Part shown: positions 1 to 6,412 of the stretch, in pieces
Layout of the letters: every line of letters begins with the position of its first letter
How positions within the stretch are numbered: the first letter of the stretch is position 1
Source: DASQDT01 sp036380435
Lineage (GTDB): Bacteria; Acidobacteriota; Blastocatellia; Pyrinomonadales; Pyrinomonadaceae
Direction of reading: 5' to 3'
DNA: 14,738 bases
NCBI GenBank assembly: GCA_036380435.1
Contig: DASVES010000349.1
Coordinates: forward strand, 1-14,738
Program-made: the position numbers and the translations under genes
The notes under the pieces: generated by a model
Seen by the model: the letters and a program-made list of their open reading frames with translations, nothing else
Told to the model about the DNA's origin: nothing
The model's database searches: none

Positions 1-75
1 TTCTCCGCCTCGGTCGCCGCCTTCGGCATGCTGCTTCGGCGACTCGAAGCACAAGGAGGGGACGAGACTAACTGA
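1..75 (+). CDS. C-terminal fragment of a possible vWA/YfbK-type protein
   Basis: Frame 1 is open from the first base to a TGA at 73-75 and gives 24 residues that include SVAAFGMLLR. This resembles the short conserved stretch (AAAVAAFGMLLR-like) in the C-terminal DUF3520 region of YfbK-type von Willebrand factor A proteins. That comparison is from memory and rests on about ten residues. In that family the chain normally continues well past this motif, whereas here it stops about a dozen residues later, so the C-terminus may be shortened. The gene runs convergently into the minus-strand gene and overlaps its stop by 8 bases. The rest lies outside the window. Confidence 0.4.
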   Translation, partial: FSASVAAFGMLLRRLEAQGGDETN

Positions 76-679
76 TGGAGGTGACGCGCACGGAATGAAG
101 CGACCAGCCGATATTCTCACCGACGGTGTTCCGTTGTTGGATCGAAGCCCCCAGGTCGCCGGAGAAGTTGGGGATGGCCGGAACCAGAGCCGTGATGACC
201 TGCGTCTGCGTCAGGGAGATGTCCTGAAAGCCGCCGAGCGGGAAGTGAAAGACGCGGAACTTGTAGGTCTTCGACTTGTCGAATAACGAAACGTTAAACT
301 CCACCAGATGCGGCTTGTTCTTCTTGATCTGCGGGAACTCAATTTGTACGCTGGGGAAGGTCGCGCCGGGGACGGAAGAGGTGAAAAGCGCGACGTTGTT
401 GCTCGCAAGTTCTTCAGTCAGGACGAGCACCGGCGTGAGAAATGTAAGGTGGCTCTTCCCGATGCGCGGCTTACCGGGCGTCAGGGTGATGGAGCTGGTA
501 GTCAGCTCCAAGTCCGTGCCGATTATCTTTATGCGCTGGTTGTCGGTCAATTCTCTGACCTTCAAACCGCTCAGTCGTCTCTCAGTGAGGCCGAGTTTCT
601 CAAGGATGCCAAGTCTGGACGCTCGAATCGGGTCGTCTGGCATGGTCGCGAGTACCTCCGCTGTGGATTTTCGTTTCAT
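68..679 (-). CDS. Hypothetical protein, unrecognised
   Basis: A 203-residue product is read from an ATG at 679; an in-frame GTG at 694 would add five residues. Neither start has a good ribosome site. A strong purine run (AAAGGAGGGGG, minus strand, 725-735) lies too far upstream for either, and no start codon follows it in frame at normal spacing, so the true start is unsettled. The N-terminal 50 residues are charged and probably helical; the rest alternates hydrophobic and polar residues, as in a beta-rich domain. There is no signal peptide or membrane segment. I do not recognise the family. Base composition is visibly less G+C-rich than in the ffh operon, which could mean later acquisition or weaker codon selection. 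Confidence 0.6.
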   Translation of the reverse strand: MKRKSTAEVLATMPDDPIRASRLGILEKLGLTERRLSGLKVRELTDNQRIKIIGTDLELTTSSITLTPGKPRIGKSHLTFLTPVLVLTEELASNNVALFTSSVPGATFPSVQIEFPQIKKNKPHLVEFNVSLFDKSKTYKFRVFHFPLGGFQDISLTQTQVITALVPAIPNFSGDLGASIQQRNTVGENIGWSLHSVRVTSIS

Positions 680-892
680 GCCCCAACGGGACACGGGGCA
701 AGGCGCGGCGGATTCTATCTCCGTCCCCCTCCTTTAGCAATCTATTTTGCCCGCCTCTATCGTGATCTTCCGCCGTCGCGGGGACGCTTCTCTAGTCAAA
801 AGTGTTCCGCCTCGCGACGACGAAGCAGAATCGCCTCCGTCTTACGCCGCGGGTCGCTCCCCACGCCGGCCCCGAGCGCGTAGTCCCTTTCC

Positions 893-921
893 TTGACAGT
901 ATTTACCGGCGTCGCTATCAT
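893..921 (+). promoter_or_regulatory. Sigma-70-type promoter of the ffh operon
   Basis: A perfect -35 box TTGACA (893-898) is followed after exactly 17 bases by TATCAT (916-921), which matches the -10 consensus at five of six positions. Transcription would begin near 928, giving a leader of about 29 bases before the ffh ATG at 957. It is the best promoter match I found in the window and sits just before the first gene of a seven-gene plus-strand run, so it probably drives that operon. Confidence 0.75.
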
Positions 922-956
922 CCTTGTTTTCGGCTGGGGCCGGCCGTCGTGTCTGT

Positions 957-2486
957 ATGTTCGAGTCTTTATCCGACAAGCTGAAGCGGGCGCTGAAGAA
1001 TCTGCGCGGCGAGGGCGTTTTGACGCCGGAGCACGTGGACGCCGCCCTGCGCGAGATTCGGATGGCGCTCCTTGAGGCCGACGTTAACTACAAGGTCGCC
1101 AAGGACTTCATCGCGTCGGTCAAGGAGAAGGCCGAAGGCCAGCACGTCTGGCAGGAGCTGAAGCCCTCGGAGCAGGTCGTCAAGATCGTCTACGACGAAC
1201 TCGTCTCCCTGCTCGGCGGAACCTCGTCGCGCCTCGTCTTCACCAAGCAGGCGCCGAACGTCGTGATGATCGTCGGCCTGCAAGGCTCGGGCAAGACGAC
1301 CTCGACGGGCAAGATCGCCATGTGGCTGGCGAAGAACCAGGAGCGCAAGCCGCTTCTGGTCTCGACGGACGTGAACCGACCCGCGGCGCGCGAGCAGTTG
1401 AGGGTGATTGCGAAGGCGACGGGACAGTCGATCTTTGAAAAGCCCGAGTCGAACGACCCCGTGGAGTTGGCGCGCGAAGCCTTCCGCCACGCGCAGCAGA
1501 CGGGTTACGACACGCTGCTCATCGACACGGCCGGACGCCTCCACGTTGACGACGAGTTGATGGAGGAGCTGGTCAGGATCAAGGGCGAGACGCGCCCCGT
1601 CGAGATTCTGTTCGTCGCCGACGCGATGACTGGTCAGGACGCCGTGCGCTCGGGCGAAGAGTTTCATCGGCGGGTCGGCGTGACGGGTGTGGTCTTAACC
1701 AAGATGGACGGCGACGCGCGCGGCGGCGCGGCCCTCTCCATCAAGCAGGTGACGGGGCAGCCCGTGAAGTTCGTCGGCGTCGGCGAGAAGTATGACGCCC
1801 TTGAGCCGTTCTATCCCGAGCGCATCGCGCAGCGCATCCTCGGCATGGGCGACGTGCTGTCGCTGATCGAGCAGGTGCAGGACAAGGTCGATCAGGACGA
1901 GGCCGCCGAGCAGATCAAGAAGCTCCAGAAGAATGAGTTCTCGCTCGAAGACTTCCGCGGCCAACTCCGGCAGGTCAAGCGCCTCGGCTCGTTCTCGAAG
2001 ATCATGAAGCTTTTGCCCGACCAGCTCCTCGGCGGCATGGGGATGCCCGAGCTGAACGAGGAGCAGTCCGAGCAGATGGAGAAGGAACTCAAACGCACCG
2101 AGGCGATCATCGACTCGATGACGCGACAGGAGCGCAACGACCACCGGCTCCTCAACGCCGGCCGCCGCCGACGCATCGCGATGGGGTCGGGCGTCACCGT
2201 GGCCGACGTTAACCAGCTCGTCAAGCAGTACGTCGAGATGCGCCAGATGATGAAGCAGTTTTCGGGGATGGGCCTCTTCGGCGGCGGCGGTGGTGGCGGA
2301 GGCGGGATGAAGAACCGGATGATGCGCCGCATGGCCGGCATGATGGGCATGCCCGACGTGAGCGGCATGATGGGTGGCGGCGGCGCCGCGGGCGAAGACG
2401 GAGACGCCGGCGCGTTGCCGGCCGCCCCCGGCTCCGGCCGCAAGAAAATCAGAAAGAAACCAAGACACAAAAAACGGAGAGGTTAG
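957..2486 (+). CDS. ffh: Signal recognition particle protein Ffh (SRP54 GTPase)
   Basis: Ffh binds SRP RNA and the hydrophobic signal sequences of nascent proteins, and with FtsY delivers ribosomes to the membrane. The 509-residue product has the N-domain helical bundle (about 1-95), the G domain with P-loop GLQGSGKTT (107-115), DTAGR (190-194) and TKMD (248-251), and a methionine-rich M domain (about 300-450) with the SRP-RNA-binding motif RRRRIAMGSG. The ATG at 957 gives the usual start MFESLSDKL; an earlier in-frame TTG at 924 falls between the promoter -10 box and the likely transcription start. Unusual parts are a run of nine glycines after the M-domain core, a second methionine-rich stretch (MKNRMMRRMAGMMGM) and a very basic last 15 residues. 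The stop codon TAG lies inside the first unit of the following repeat element. Confidence 0.98.
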   Translation: MFESLSDKLKRALKNLRGEGVLTPEHVDAALREIRMALLEADVNYKVAKDFIASVKEKAEGQHVWQELKPSEQVVKIVYDELVSLLGGTSSRLVFTKQAPNVVMIVGLQGSGKTTSTGKIAMWLAKNQERKPLLVSTDVNRPAAREQLRVIAKATGQSIFEKPESNDPVELAREAFRHAQQTGYDTLLIDTAGRLHVDDELMEELVRIKGETRPVEILFVADAMTGQDAVRSGEEFHRRVGVTGVVLTKMDGDARGGAALSIKQVTGQPVKFVGVGEKYDALEPFYPERIAQRILGMGDVLSLIEQVQDKVDQDEAAEQIKKLQKNEFSLEDFRGQLRQVKRLGSFSKIMKLLPDQLLGGMGMPELNEEQSEQMEKELKRTEAIIDSMTRQERNDHRLLNAGRRRRIAMGSGVTVADVNQLVKQYVEMRQMMKQFSGMGLFGGGGGGGGGMKNRMMRRMAGMMGMPDVSGMMGGGGAAGEDGDAGALPAAPGSGRKKIRKKPRHKKRRG

Positions 2487-2560
2487 AGGTTAGAGGTTAG
2501 AGGTTAGTGAAAGACCGAAATGCTTTTTACTGACCTCTGACCTCTGACCTCTGACCTCTC
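2477..2560 (+). repeat. Heptad-repeat palindrome (AGGTTAG type), copy 1
   Basis: The left arm 2477-2508 holds four AGGTTAG heptads. The right arm 2529-2560 is the reverse complement of four AGGTCAG heptads. The arms differ only by T against C once per unit. In plus-strand RNA each difference is a G-U wobble, so all 32 positions pair, with a 20-base loop (2509-2528). The element begins inside the last codons of ffh and supplies its TAG stop (2484-2486). TAG recurs every seven bases, so all three frames are closed. No U-tract follows. It could act as a terminator, an RNA-processing or stability hairpin, or be a dispersed selfish repeat; copy 2 argues for a repeat family. Confidence 0.9.
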
Positions 2561-2573
2561 AACCGGAGGTTGA

Positions 2574-2858
2574 ATGTTAGCAATCAGACTCATGCGTATG
2601 GGCGCGAAGAAGGCGCCGTCGTACCGCGTCATCGTCAAGGAAAAGCTGTCGAAGCGCGACGGCGCTTACATCGAGAAGGTCGGCTTCTACGACCCGACGC
2701 GCAACCCCGCCGAGGTGCGCCTCGACATGGATCGCGTCAACTACTGGGTGTCGAAGGGCGCGCAGCCGACCGACACCGTCCGGCAGTTGATTAAGACTTT
2801 TGCCCGCACGCAACAGGCCGCGTCGGCCGAGTCCGACACGGCGGCGTCCGGCGCGTAA
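2574..2858 (+). CDS. rpsP: 30S ribosomal protein bS16
   Basis: The 94-residue product is the small-subunit protein that binds 16S rRNA during 30S assembly. It has the family N-terminus (IRLMRMGAKKAPSYRVIV), then a core including IEKVGFYDPTRNP and a VNYWVSKGAQPTDTVRQLI stretch, and ends in a short Ala/Ser tail. Length is normal. The start has GGAGGT at 2565-2570 just three bases before the ATG, a rather tight spacing. This gene escapes the occlusion seen at trmD and rnhB because 13 bases separate the upstream palindrome from its ATG. It is second in the operon. Confidence 0.97.
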   Translation: MLAIRLMRMGAKKAPSYRVIVKEKLSKRDGAYIEKVGFYDPTRNPAEVRLDMDRVNYWVSKGAQPTDTVRQLIKTFARTQQAASAESDTAASGA

Positions 2859-2887
2859 AGAAGTTGTCCGTGGACTGCTGAGCGAAG

Positions 2888-3121
2888 ATGAAGGAAGCCG
2901 TCGAGTTGATCGTCAAGGCGCTGGCGCACGACCCCGAGTCGGTGGACGTGCGCGAGCTGAATCGCGACCAGAGGACGACCGTCATCGAGGTGCGCGTCGC
3001 GCAGGGCGACATGGGCAAGGTCATCGGGCGGCAGGGCCGCACCATCAAGGCCCTGCGCGTGCTGCTCCACGCCGCCGGCATGAAGCACAACCACCGCTAC
3101 GTCCTCGAAGTCGTCGAATGA
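2888..3121 (+). CDS. khpA: KH-domain RNA-binding protein KhpA
   Basis: The 77-residue product is a single type II KH domain with the RNA-binding loop GKVIGRQGRT (43-52; the GxxG turn is residues 47-50). Members of this family (KhpA/YlqC, UPF0109) are small RNA-binding proteins, commonly encoded between rpsP and rimM as here. The start ATG at 2888 has no clear Shine-Dalgarno sequence. The stop overlaps the rimM start as ATGA, so the two are probably translationally coupled. There is no repeat element at the rpsP-khpA or khpA-rimM junctions. Confidence 0.95.
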   Translation: MKEAVELIVKALAHDPESVDVRELNRDQRTTVIEVRVAQGDMGKVIGRQGRTIKALRVLLHAAGMKHNHRYVLEVVE

Positions 3122-3678
3122 GCGGCGCGAGGGACGACGACGGCGGCGTCGATTGGGAGACGGTTGAGCTGTTGGCCGTCGCGCGCGTGGCGAAGACGCG
3201 CGGGGTGCGCGGCGAGGTCGTCGCAAACCTTCTGACCGACTTCCCCGAGCGCTTCGACCGGCTCGAAGAGTTGGTCGCCGTCGGCCCCGCGGGCGAGCGC
3301 GAGTTGCTGGTGATTGAAAACCACTGGTTCCACGGCCCGCGCGTCGTCTTCAAGTTCGAGGGCTACGACGCGCCGGAGACGGCCCAAGTGCTCGTCGGTC
3401 GTGAGCTGGCCGTCCCCGAGTCGGAGGCGGTCGAACTCGAAGAGGGCGCATTCTACGACTGGCAGCTCGCCGGCTGCCGCGTCGAGACGACCGAGGGGCA
3501 AGACCTCGGCGCCGTTCGCGAACTGCTTCGCGCCGGCGGCGACGCCCCGCTCCTCGTCGTGCGAGACGACGACGGCAGGGAGCGCCTGATACCCTTCGCC
3601 GAGAGCATCTGCGTCGAGGTGGACATCGACGCCCGGCTGATTCGGGTCGATCCGCCGGACGGGCTGTTGGAACTATAG
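3118..3678 (+). CDS. rimM: Ribosome maturation factor RimM
   Basis: RimM binds the 30S head and helps process 16S rRNA and incorporate uS19. The 186-residue product has the N-terminal beta-barrel beginning VELLAVARVAKTRGVRGEV (about 15-33, the family GxVRGEV signature) and a C-terminal PRC barrel starting near GAFYDWQLAGCRVETTEG. The first dozen residues are acidic and Gly-rich and look like a non-conserved extension. The start is fixed by the ATGA overlap with khpA; the frame is open further upstream but only through the other genes. The TAG stop (3676-3678) is the first triplet of the next palindrome. Confidence 0.96.
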   Translation: MSGARDDDGGVDWETVELLAVARVAKTRGVRGEVVANLLTDFPERFDRLEELVAVGPAGERELLVIENHWFHGPRVVFKFEGYDAPETAQVLVGRELAVPESEAVELEEGAFYDWQLAGCRVETTEGQDLGAVRELLRAGGDAPLLVVRDDDGRERLIPFAESICVEVDIDARLIRVDPPDGLLEL

Positions 3679-3758
3679 AGGTCAGAGGCTAGAGGTTAGA
3701 GGTCAGTAAAAACTTTTCGGTCTTTCACTAACCTCTGACCTCTAACCTCTGACATCTG
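3676..3758 (-). repeat. Heptad-repeat palindrome (AGGTTAG type), copy 2, inverted
   Basis: Arms 3676-3707 and 3727-3758 are built of four AGGTYAG-like heptads each and pair over 32 positions with three mismatches (G-A, C-A, C-A) and some G-U wobbles. The loop, 3708-3726, is nearly the reverse complement of the copy 1 loop; both share TTTCGGTCTTTC and a run of five A (or T on the other strand). It is therefore the same element in the opposite orientation. It provides the rimM TAG stop and ends five bases before the trmD ATG. Confidence 0.88.
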
Positions 3759-3763
3759 TAGTT

Positions 3764-4507
3764 ATGCGTTTTGACATCCTGACGATCTTCCCGGACTTTT
3801 TCGGCGCGGTCTTCGACTACGGGATTGTGCGGCGCGCGCTCTCGGCCGGGCTGGTCGAGGTCGAGGCGCACGACCTGCGGCGCTGGACGCACGACCGGCA
3901 CAAGATCGTGGACGACCGCCCCTTCGGCGGGGGCGACGGGATGGTTCTCAAGCCGGAGCCGATCTTTGAGGCAGTGGAATCTTTGGCCGGGGCCGGCGAG
4001 GCGAGGGCGTTTCGCGAGGCGGGCCGCCGCGTCGTGCTGCTGTCGCCGCAGGGGCGACAGCTTACACAGGAGTTGGCCGCCGAACTCGCGACGTGCGAGC
4101 AGGTCGTCGTCATCTGCGGGCGCTACGAGGGCGTGGACGAGCGCGTCTCCGAGGCGCTGGTGACCGATGAGGTCTCCATCGGCGATTACGTGCTGTCGGG
4201 CGGCGAGCCGGCGGCCGTCGTCTTGGTGGACGCGATTGTAAGGCTCATCCCCGGCGCTCTGGGGAGCGAGACCTCGGCCGTCAACGAGTCGTTCGCCGGG
4301 GGGCTGCTCGACTTTCCGCATTACACGCGCCCGCCCGATTTTCGGGGCCTGCGCGTGCCGGAGATTTTGCTCGGCGGACACCACGCCGAGATCGCCCGCT
4401 GGCGTCGCCGCCGGGCGCTTGAGAAGACGCGGCGCAACCGCCCCGACCTCTTCGAGAAGTTGGAACTCTCCGCCGACGAGCTTCGAGAACTCGACGAACC
4501 GGAATGA
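3764..4507 (+). CDS. trmD: tRNA (guanine-N1-)-methyltransferase TrmD
   Basis: TrmD methylates N1 of G37 in tRNAs from S-adenosylmethionine and so prevents +1 frameshifting. The 247-residue product has the usual start MRFDILTIFPDFF, the GGGDGMVLKPEP segment (55-66), the trefoil-knot SAM site CGRYEGVDERV (118-128) and SIGDYVLSGGE (138-148), whose Asp141 matches the catalytic aspartate of the family. Length is normal. The ATG lies five bases after the right arm of the upstream palindrome and has no Shine-Dalgarno sequence, which is odd for an essential gene. It ends in TGA at 4505, inside a short direct repeat. Confidence 0.97.
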   Translation: MRFDILTIFPDFFGAVFDYGIVRRALSAGLVEVEAHDLRRWTHDRHKIVDDRPFGGGDGMVLKPEPIFEAVESLAGAGEARAFREAGRRVVLLSPQGRQLTQELAAELATCEQVVVICGRYEGVDERVSEALVTDEVSIGDYVLSGGEPAAVVLVDAIVRLIPGALGSETSAVNESFAGGLLDFPHYTRPPDFRGLRVPEILLGGHHAEIARWRRRRALEKTRRNRPDLFEKLELSADELRELDEPE

Positions 4508-4536
4508 GATTTGAAACCGCGTGTGAGATTTGAAAC
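4505..4536 (+). repeat. 13-bp direct repeat overlapping the trmD stop
   Basis: TGAGATTTGAAAC occurs at 4505-4517 and again at 4524-4536, 19 bases apart. The first copy supplies the trmD TGA stop. The second is flanked by CGTGT and ACACG, which can form a small hairpin. It may be the worn remnant of another short-unit repeat element like those at neighbouring junctions. Confidence 0.6.
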
Positions 4537-4578
4537 ACGTTTGATGACGACAAAGCCGTCAGCTTCCGGCGCCAGCAA

Positions 4579-4617
4579 GGCTGATAGCTAATAGCTGACA
4601 GTTAATAGCTGAAAGCC
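4579..4617 (+). repeat. Heptad repeat (CTGATAG type), imperfect palindrome
   Basis: Five consecutive heptads, CTGATAG, CTAATAG, CTGACAG, TTAATAG and CTGAAAG, occupy 4581-4615, bounded by GG and CC so that GGCT pairs with AGCC. The TAGCTA core makes the block weakly self-complementary. Unlike the other elements it has no separate loop and many mismatches, so it looks like a degenerate or half copy. It lies 22 bases before the rplS start and does not cover its ribosome site. Confidence 0.75.
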
Positions 4618-4639
4618 GACCGCTTTTTGAGGTGAAATT

Positions 4640-5038
4640 ATGAACCGCTTAGACATGATCGAGAAGCCGCAGATGCGCGCGGACATTCCGGCGATGGAGC
4701 CGGGCGACACGGTGCGCGTACACGTAAGGATCAAGGAGTCGGAGACGAAGGAGCGCTTGCAGGTGTTCGAAGGCGTGGTCATCGCCCTCAAGGGCGGCGG
4801 CGTGCGCGAGACCGTGACGGTCAGGAAGACGAGCTTCGGCGTCGGCGTCGAGCGCATCTTCCCCGTCCACGCTCCCGTCATCGGCAAGATCGAACTCATC
4901 CGCCACGGGCGCGTCCGCCGCGCCAAGCTCTACTACCTGCGTGAGCTGCGCGGCAAGGCCGCCCGCATCCGCGAGCGCGACACGCGCCCGGCCGGCCACG
5001 CCAAGGGCGCCACCGCCTCCAACAAGGGCAACAAGTAA
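4640..5038 (+). CDS. rplS: 50S ribosomal protein bL19
   Basis: This protein sits at the interface of the two ribosomal subunits. The 132-residue product carries the family core: PGDTVRVHVRIKE, QVFEGVVIALKGGG, TVRKTSFGVGVERIFPVHAP and RRAKLYYLRELRGKAARI. The last 20 residues are a basic, Ala/Gly/Asn-rich tail beyond the usual end. GAGGTGA at 4629-4635 is a good ribosome site four bases before the ATG. It follows trmD, as in many bacteria; the TAA stop is six bases before the next palindrome. Confidence 0.98.
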   Translation: MNRLDMIEKPQMRADIPAMEPGDTVRVHVRIKESETKERLQVFEGVVIALKGGGVRETVTVRKTSFGVGVERIFPVHAPVIGKIELIRHGRVRRAKLYYLRELRGKAARIRERDTRPAGHAKGATASNKGNK

Positions 5039-5044
5039 AGGCAG

Positions 5045-5129
5045 GTGATAAGTGATGAGTGACAAGTGATGAGAAAGAGAAAGCCACTGTCTTCTTCTTT
5101 CTCATCACTTATCACTCATCACTCATCAC
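5045..5129 (+). repeat. Heptad-repeat palindrome (TGATAAG type), copy 1
   Basis: The left arm 5045-5078 and right arm 5096-5129 are 34 bases each, made of TGATAAG/TGATGAG heptads plus a purine/pyrimidine end, and pair with only two mismatches around a 17-base loop (5079-5095). The loop region, AAAGCCACTGTCTTC, resembles the reverse complement of the loop at 8296-8308. The left arm carries stop triplets; the right arm has none, so the reading frame is open through it into rnhB. It ends seven bases before the rnhB ATG. Confidence 0.9.
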
Positions 5130-5136
5130 GTCTTTT

Positions 5137-5781
5137 ATGCCCCGGCGGCTGTCTTCCATCTGCACGACGTTCGAGGAGGAGGCCCGCTCCCGCGGGCACC
5201 GTCTGGTGGCTGGCGTGGACGAGGTGGGGCGCGGAGCGCTCGCCGGCCCCGTCGTCGCGTCGGCCGTCATCCTCGACCCTGAGGCGCCGCTCCCCGCTGG
5301 GCTGGACGACTCGAAGAAGCTCACGCCCTTGCAGCGCGAGCGCATCGCCGGCGAGCTGAGACAAACGGTTGTCTGCTACGCTGTCGGCGTCATCTATCCC
5401 GACGAGATCGACGCGACGAACATTCTCATCGCCACGCGGCGCGCGATGACAGAGGCGCTCAAAGGTCTCCGGCCCTGCGCCGAGTTCCTGCTGATTGACG
5501 CCGTCCAGCTCCGCGAGTCCGCGCTCCCGCAGCGGGCCATCATCCACGGCGACTCCATCTCGGCCTCCATCGCCGCCGCCTCCGTCCTCGCCAAGACCTT
5601 CCGCGACCGCCTGATGCGCGAGTACGACTCGCTCCACCCCGGCTACAACTTCTCGCGCCACGTCGGCTACGGCACACGCGAGCACTACGAGGCCATCCGC
5701 CTGCGCGGCCCGTGCGCGATTCACCGCCGCACGTTCCGCGGCGTGCTCCCGGAAACGGATTCGGCGCCCGCGGGGCAGTAA
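5137..5781 (+). CDS. rnhB: Ribonuclease HII
   Basis: RNase HII cuts the RNA strand of RNA-DNA hybrids and removes single ribonucleotides from DNA. The 214-residue product has AGVDEVGRGALAGP with catalytic Asp28 and Glu29, LLIDAVQL with Asp121, and HGDSISASIAAASVLAKTFRD with Asp139, so the four-carboxylate site is complete. The usual lysine before GDS is His137. The ATG at 5137 is preferred because family members begin shortly before this motif; an in-frame GTG at 5059 would start inside the palindrome. No Shine-Dalgarno sequence precedes the ATG: only seven T-rich bases separate it from the hairpin. It is the last gene of the plus-strand run. Confidence 0.96.
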   Translation: MPRRLSSICTTFEEEARSRGHRLVAGVDEVGRGALAGPVVASAVILDPEAPLPAGLDDSKKLTPLQRERIAGELRQTVVCYAVGVIYPDEIDATNILIATRRAMTEALKGLRPCAEFLLIDAVQLRESALPQRAIIHGDSISASIAAASVLAKTFRDRLMREYDSLHPGYNFSRHVGYGTREHYEAIRLRGPCAIHRRTFRGVLPETDSAPAGQ

Positions 5782-5824
5782 AGCGCTGGGCACTGTTCCC
5801 TTCCAACCTCGTGAGGCACGGCCT

Positions 5825-6220
5825 TCAAGACGTGAAAAGGAACCGCACCAGCGCCATACCAAAGGCGAAGACCGCCCCGTAGGCGAACTTGTCGAGCCGC
5901 AGCAGACGCTTGCCCTGCCGCCGCCGCAGCCAGCCCAGGCCCGTCATCGCGGCCCCCGCCAAAAGCGGCGAGACGATCAGGCTGCCCCCGCGAAAGCCCA
6001 CGCCACGGACGAGCGGCCCCGGAAAGATGAGAAGGCTCAGACCGCCCATCGCCGCGCCCGCGAGCGAGTAGCCGACGAAGGCCAGTACGGGGCTGCGCGT
6101 CTCCCGGTCCTTAAACGGCTCCGAGATGCTCCGCAGGCCCACCTCGAACAACAGCTCGCCGAACACCTGCAAGATGAACTCGAAAACGACCTCGAACAGT
6201 ATCTCGAAAATAATTTCCAT
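5825..6220 (-). CDS. Small hypothetical membrane protein
   Basis: The ATG at 6220 gives 131 residues; a TTG 27 bases further upstream is less likely. The N-terminus (1-30) is an unusual hydrophobic helix with Glu every three to eight residues (MEIIFEILFEVVFEF...), followed by a charged linker. Three likely membrane segments follow at about 45-66, 76-95 and 110-130, with a basic loop (RRRQGKRLLR) before the last. Small proteins with this E/F-rich start occur widely as uncharacterised proteins, but I know no function. GGAGGAG on the minus strand lies about 14-20 bases before the ATG. It converges with rnhB across 43 bases; the only inverted repeat there is a weak CCTC/GAGG. Confidence 0.75.
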   Translation of the reverse strand: MEIIFEILFEVVFEFILQVFGELLFEVGLRSISEPFKDRETRSPVLAFVGYSLAGAAMGGLSLLIFPGPLVRGVGFRGGSLIVSPLLAGAAMTGLGWLRRRQGKRLLRLDKFAYGAVFAFGMALVRFLFTS

Positions 6221-6412
6221 CGGCCGGCGATGATTCTCCTCCGCCAAGACTGCGGGCCGCCGTTAACTTATGCCAACGCTTTACGCCGCGCAACGAACCA
6301 CCGCTGGACTTCCGTCCCCGCCGCACAAACTCATTAGAGCGTGTGAGACCGACGACTGCTGCCGACTGCTGCTTGCCCACGGTTGCACACGTTGGCGGCC
6401 GGCAATCAGCTG

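Noticed and set aside
276..883. Two plus-strand open frames opposite the first hypothetical gene
   Set aside because: They overlap each other and the minus-strand frame, whose translation looks more protein-like; their products are Arg/Ser-rich without pattern.
924..956. TTG start for Ffh at 924
   Set aside because: It lies next to the -10 box, before the likely transcription start, and the family N-terminus begins at the ATG at 957.
2477..3758. CRISPR-like array or direct-repeat locus
   Set aside because: Repeat units are contiguous heptads with no spacers, arranged as inverted arms.
5059..5136. Upstream GTG start giving RNase HII a 26-residue hydrophobic leader
   Set aside because: The extension is the translated palindrome, whose right arm has no stops; RNase HII is cytosolic and family members start near 5137.
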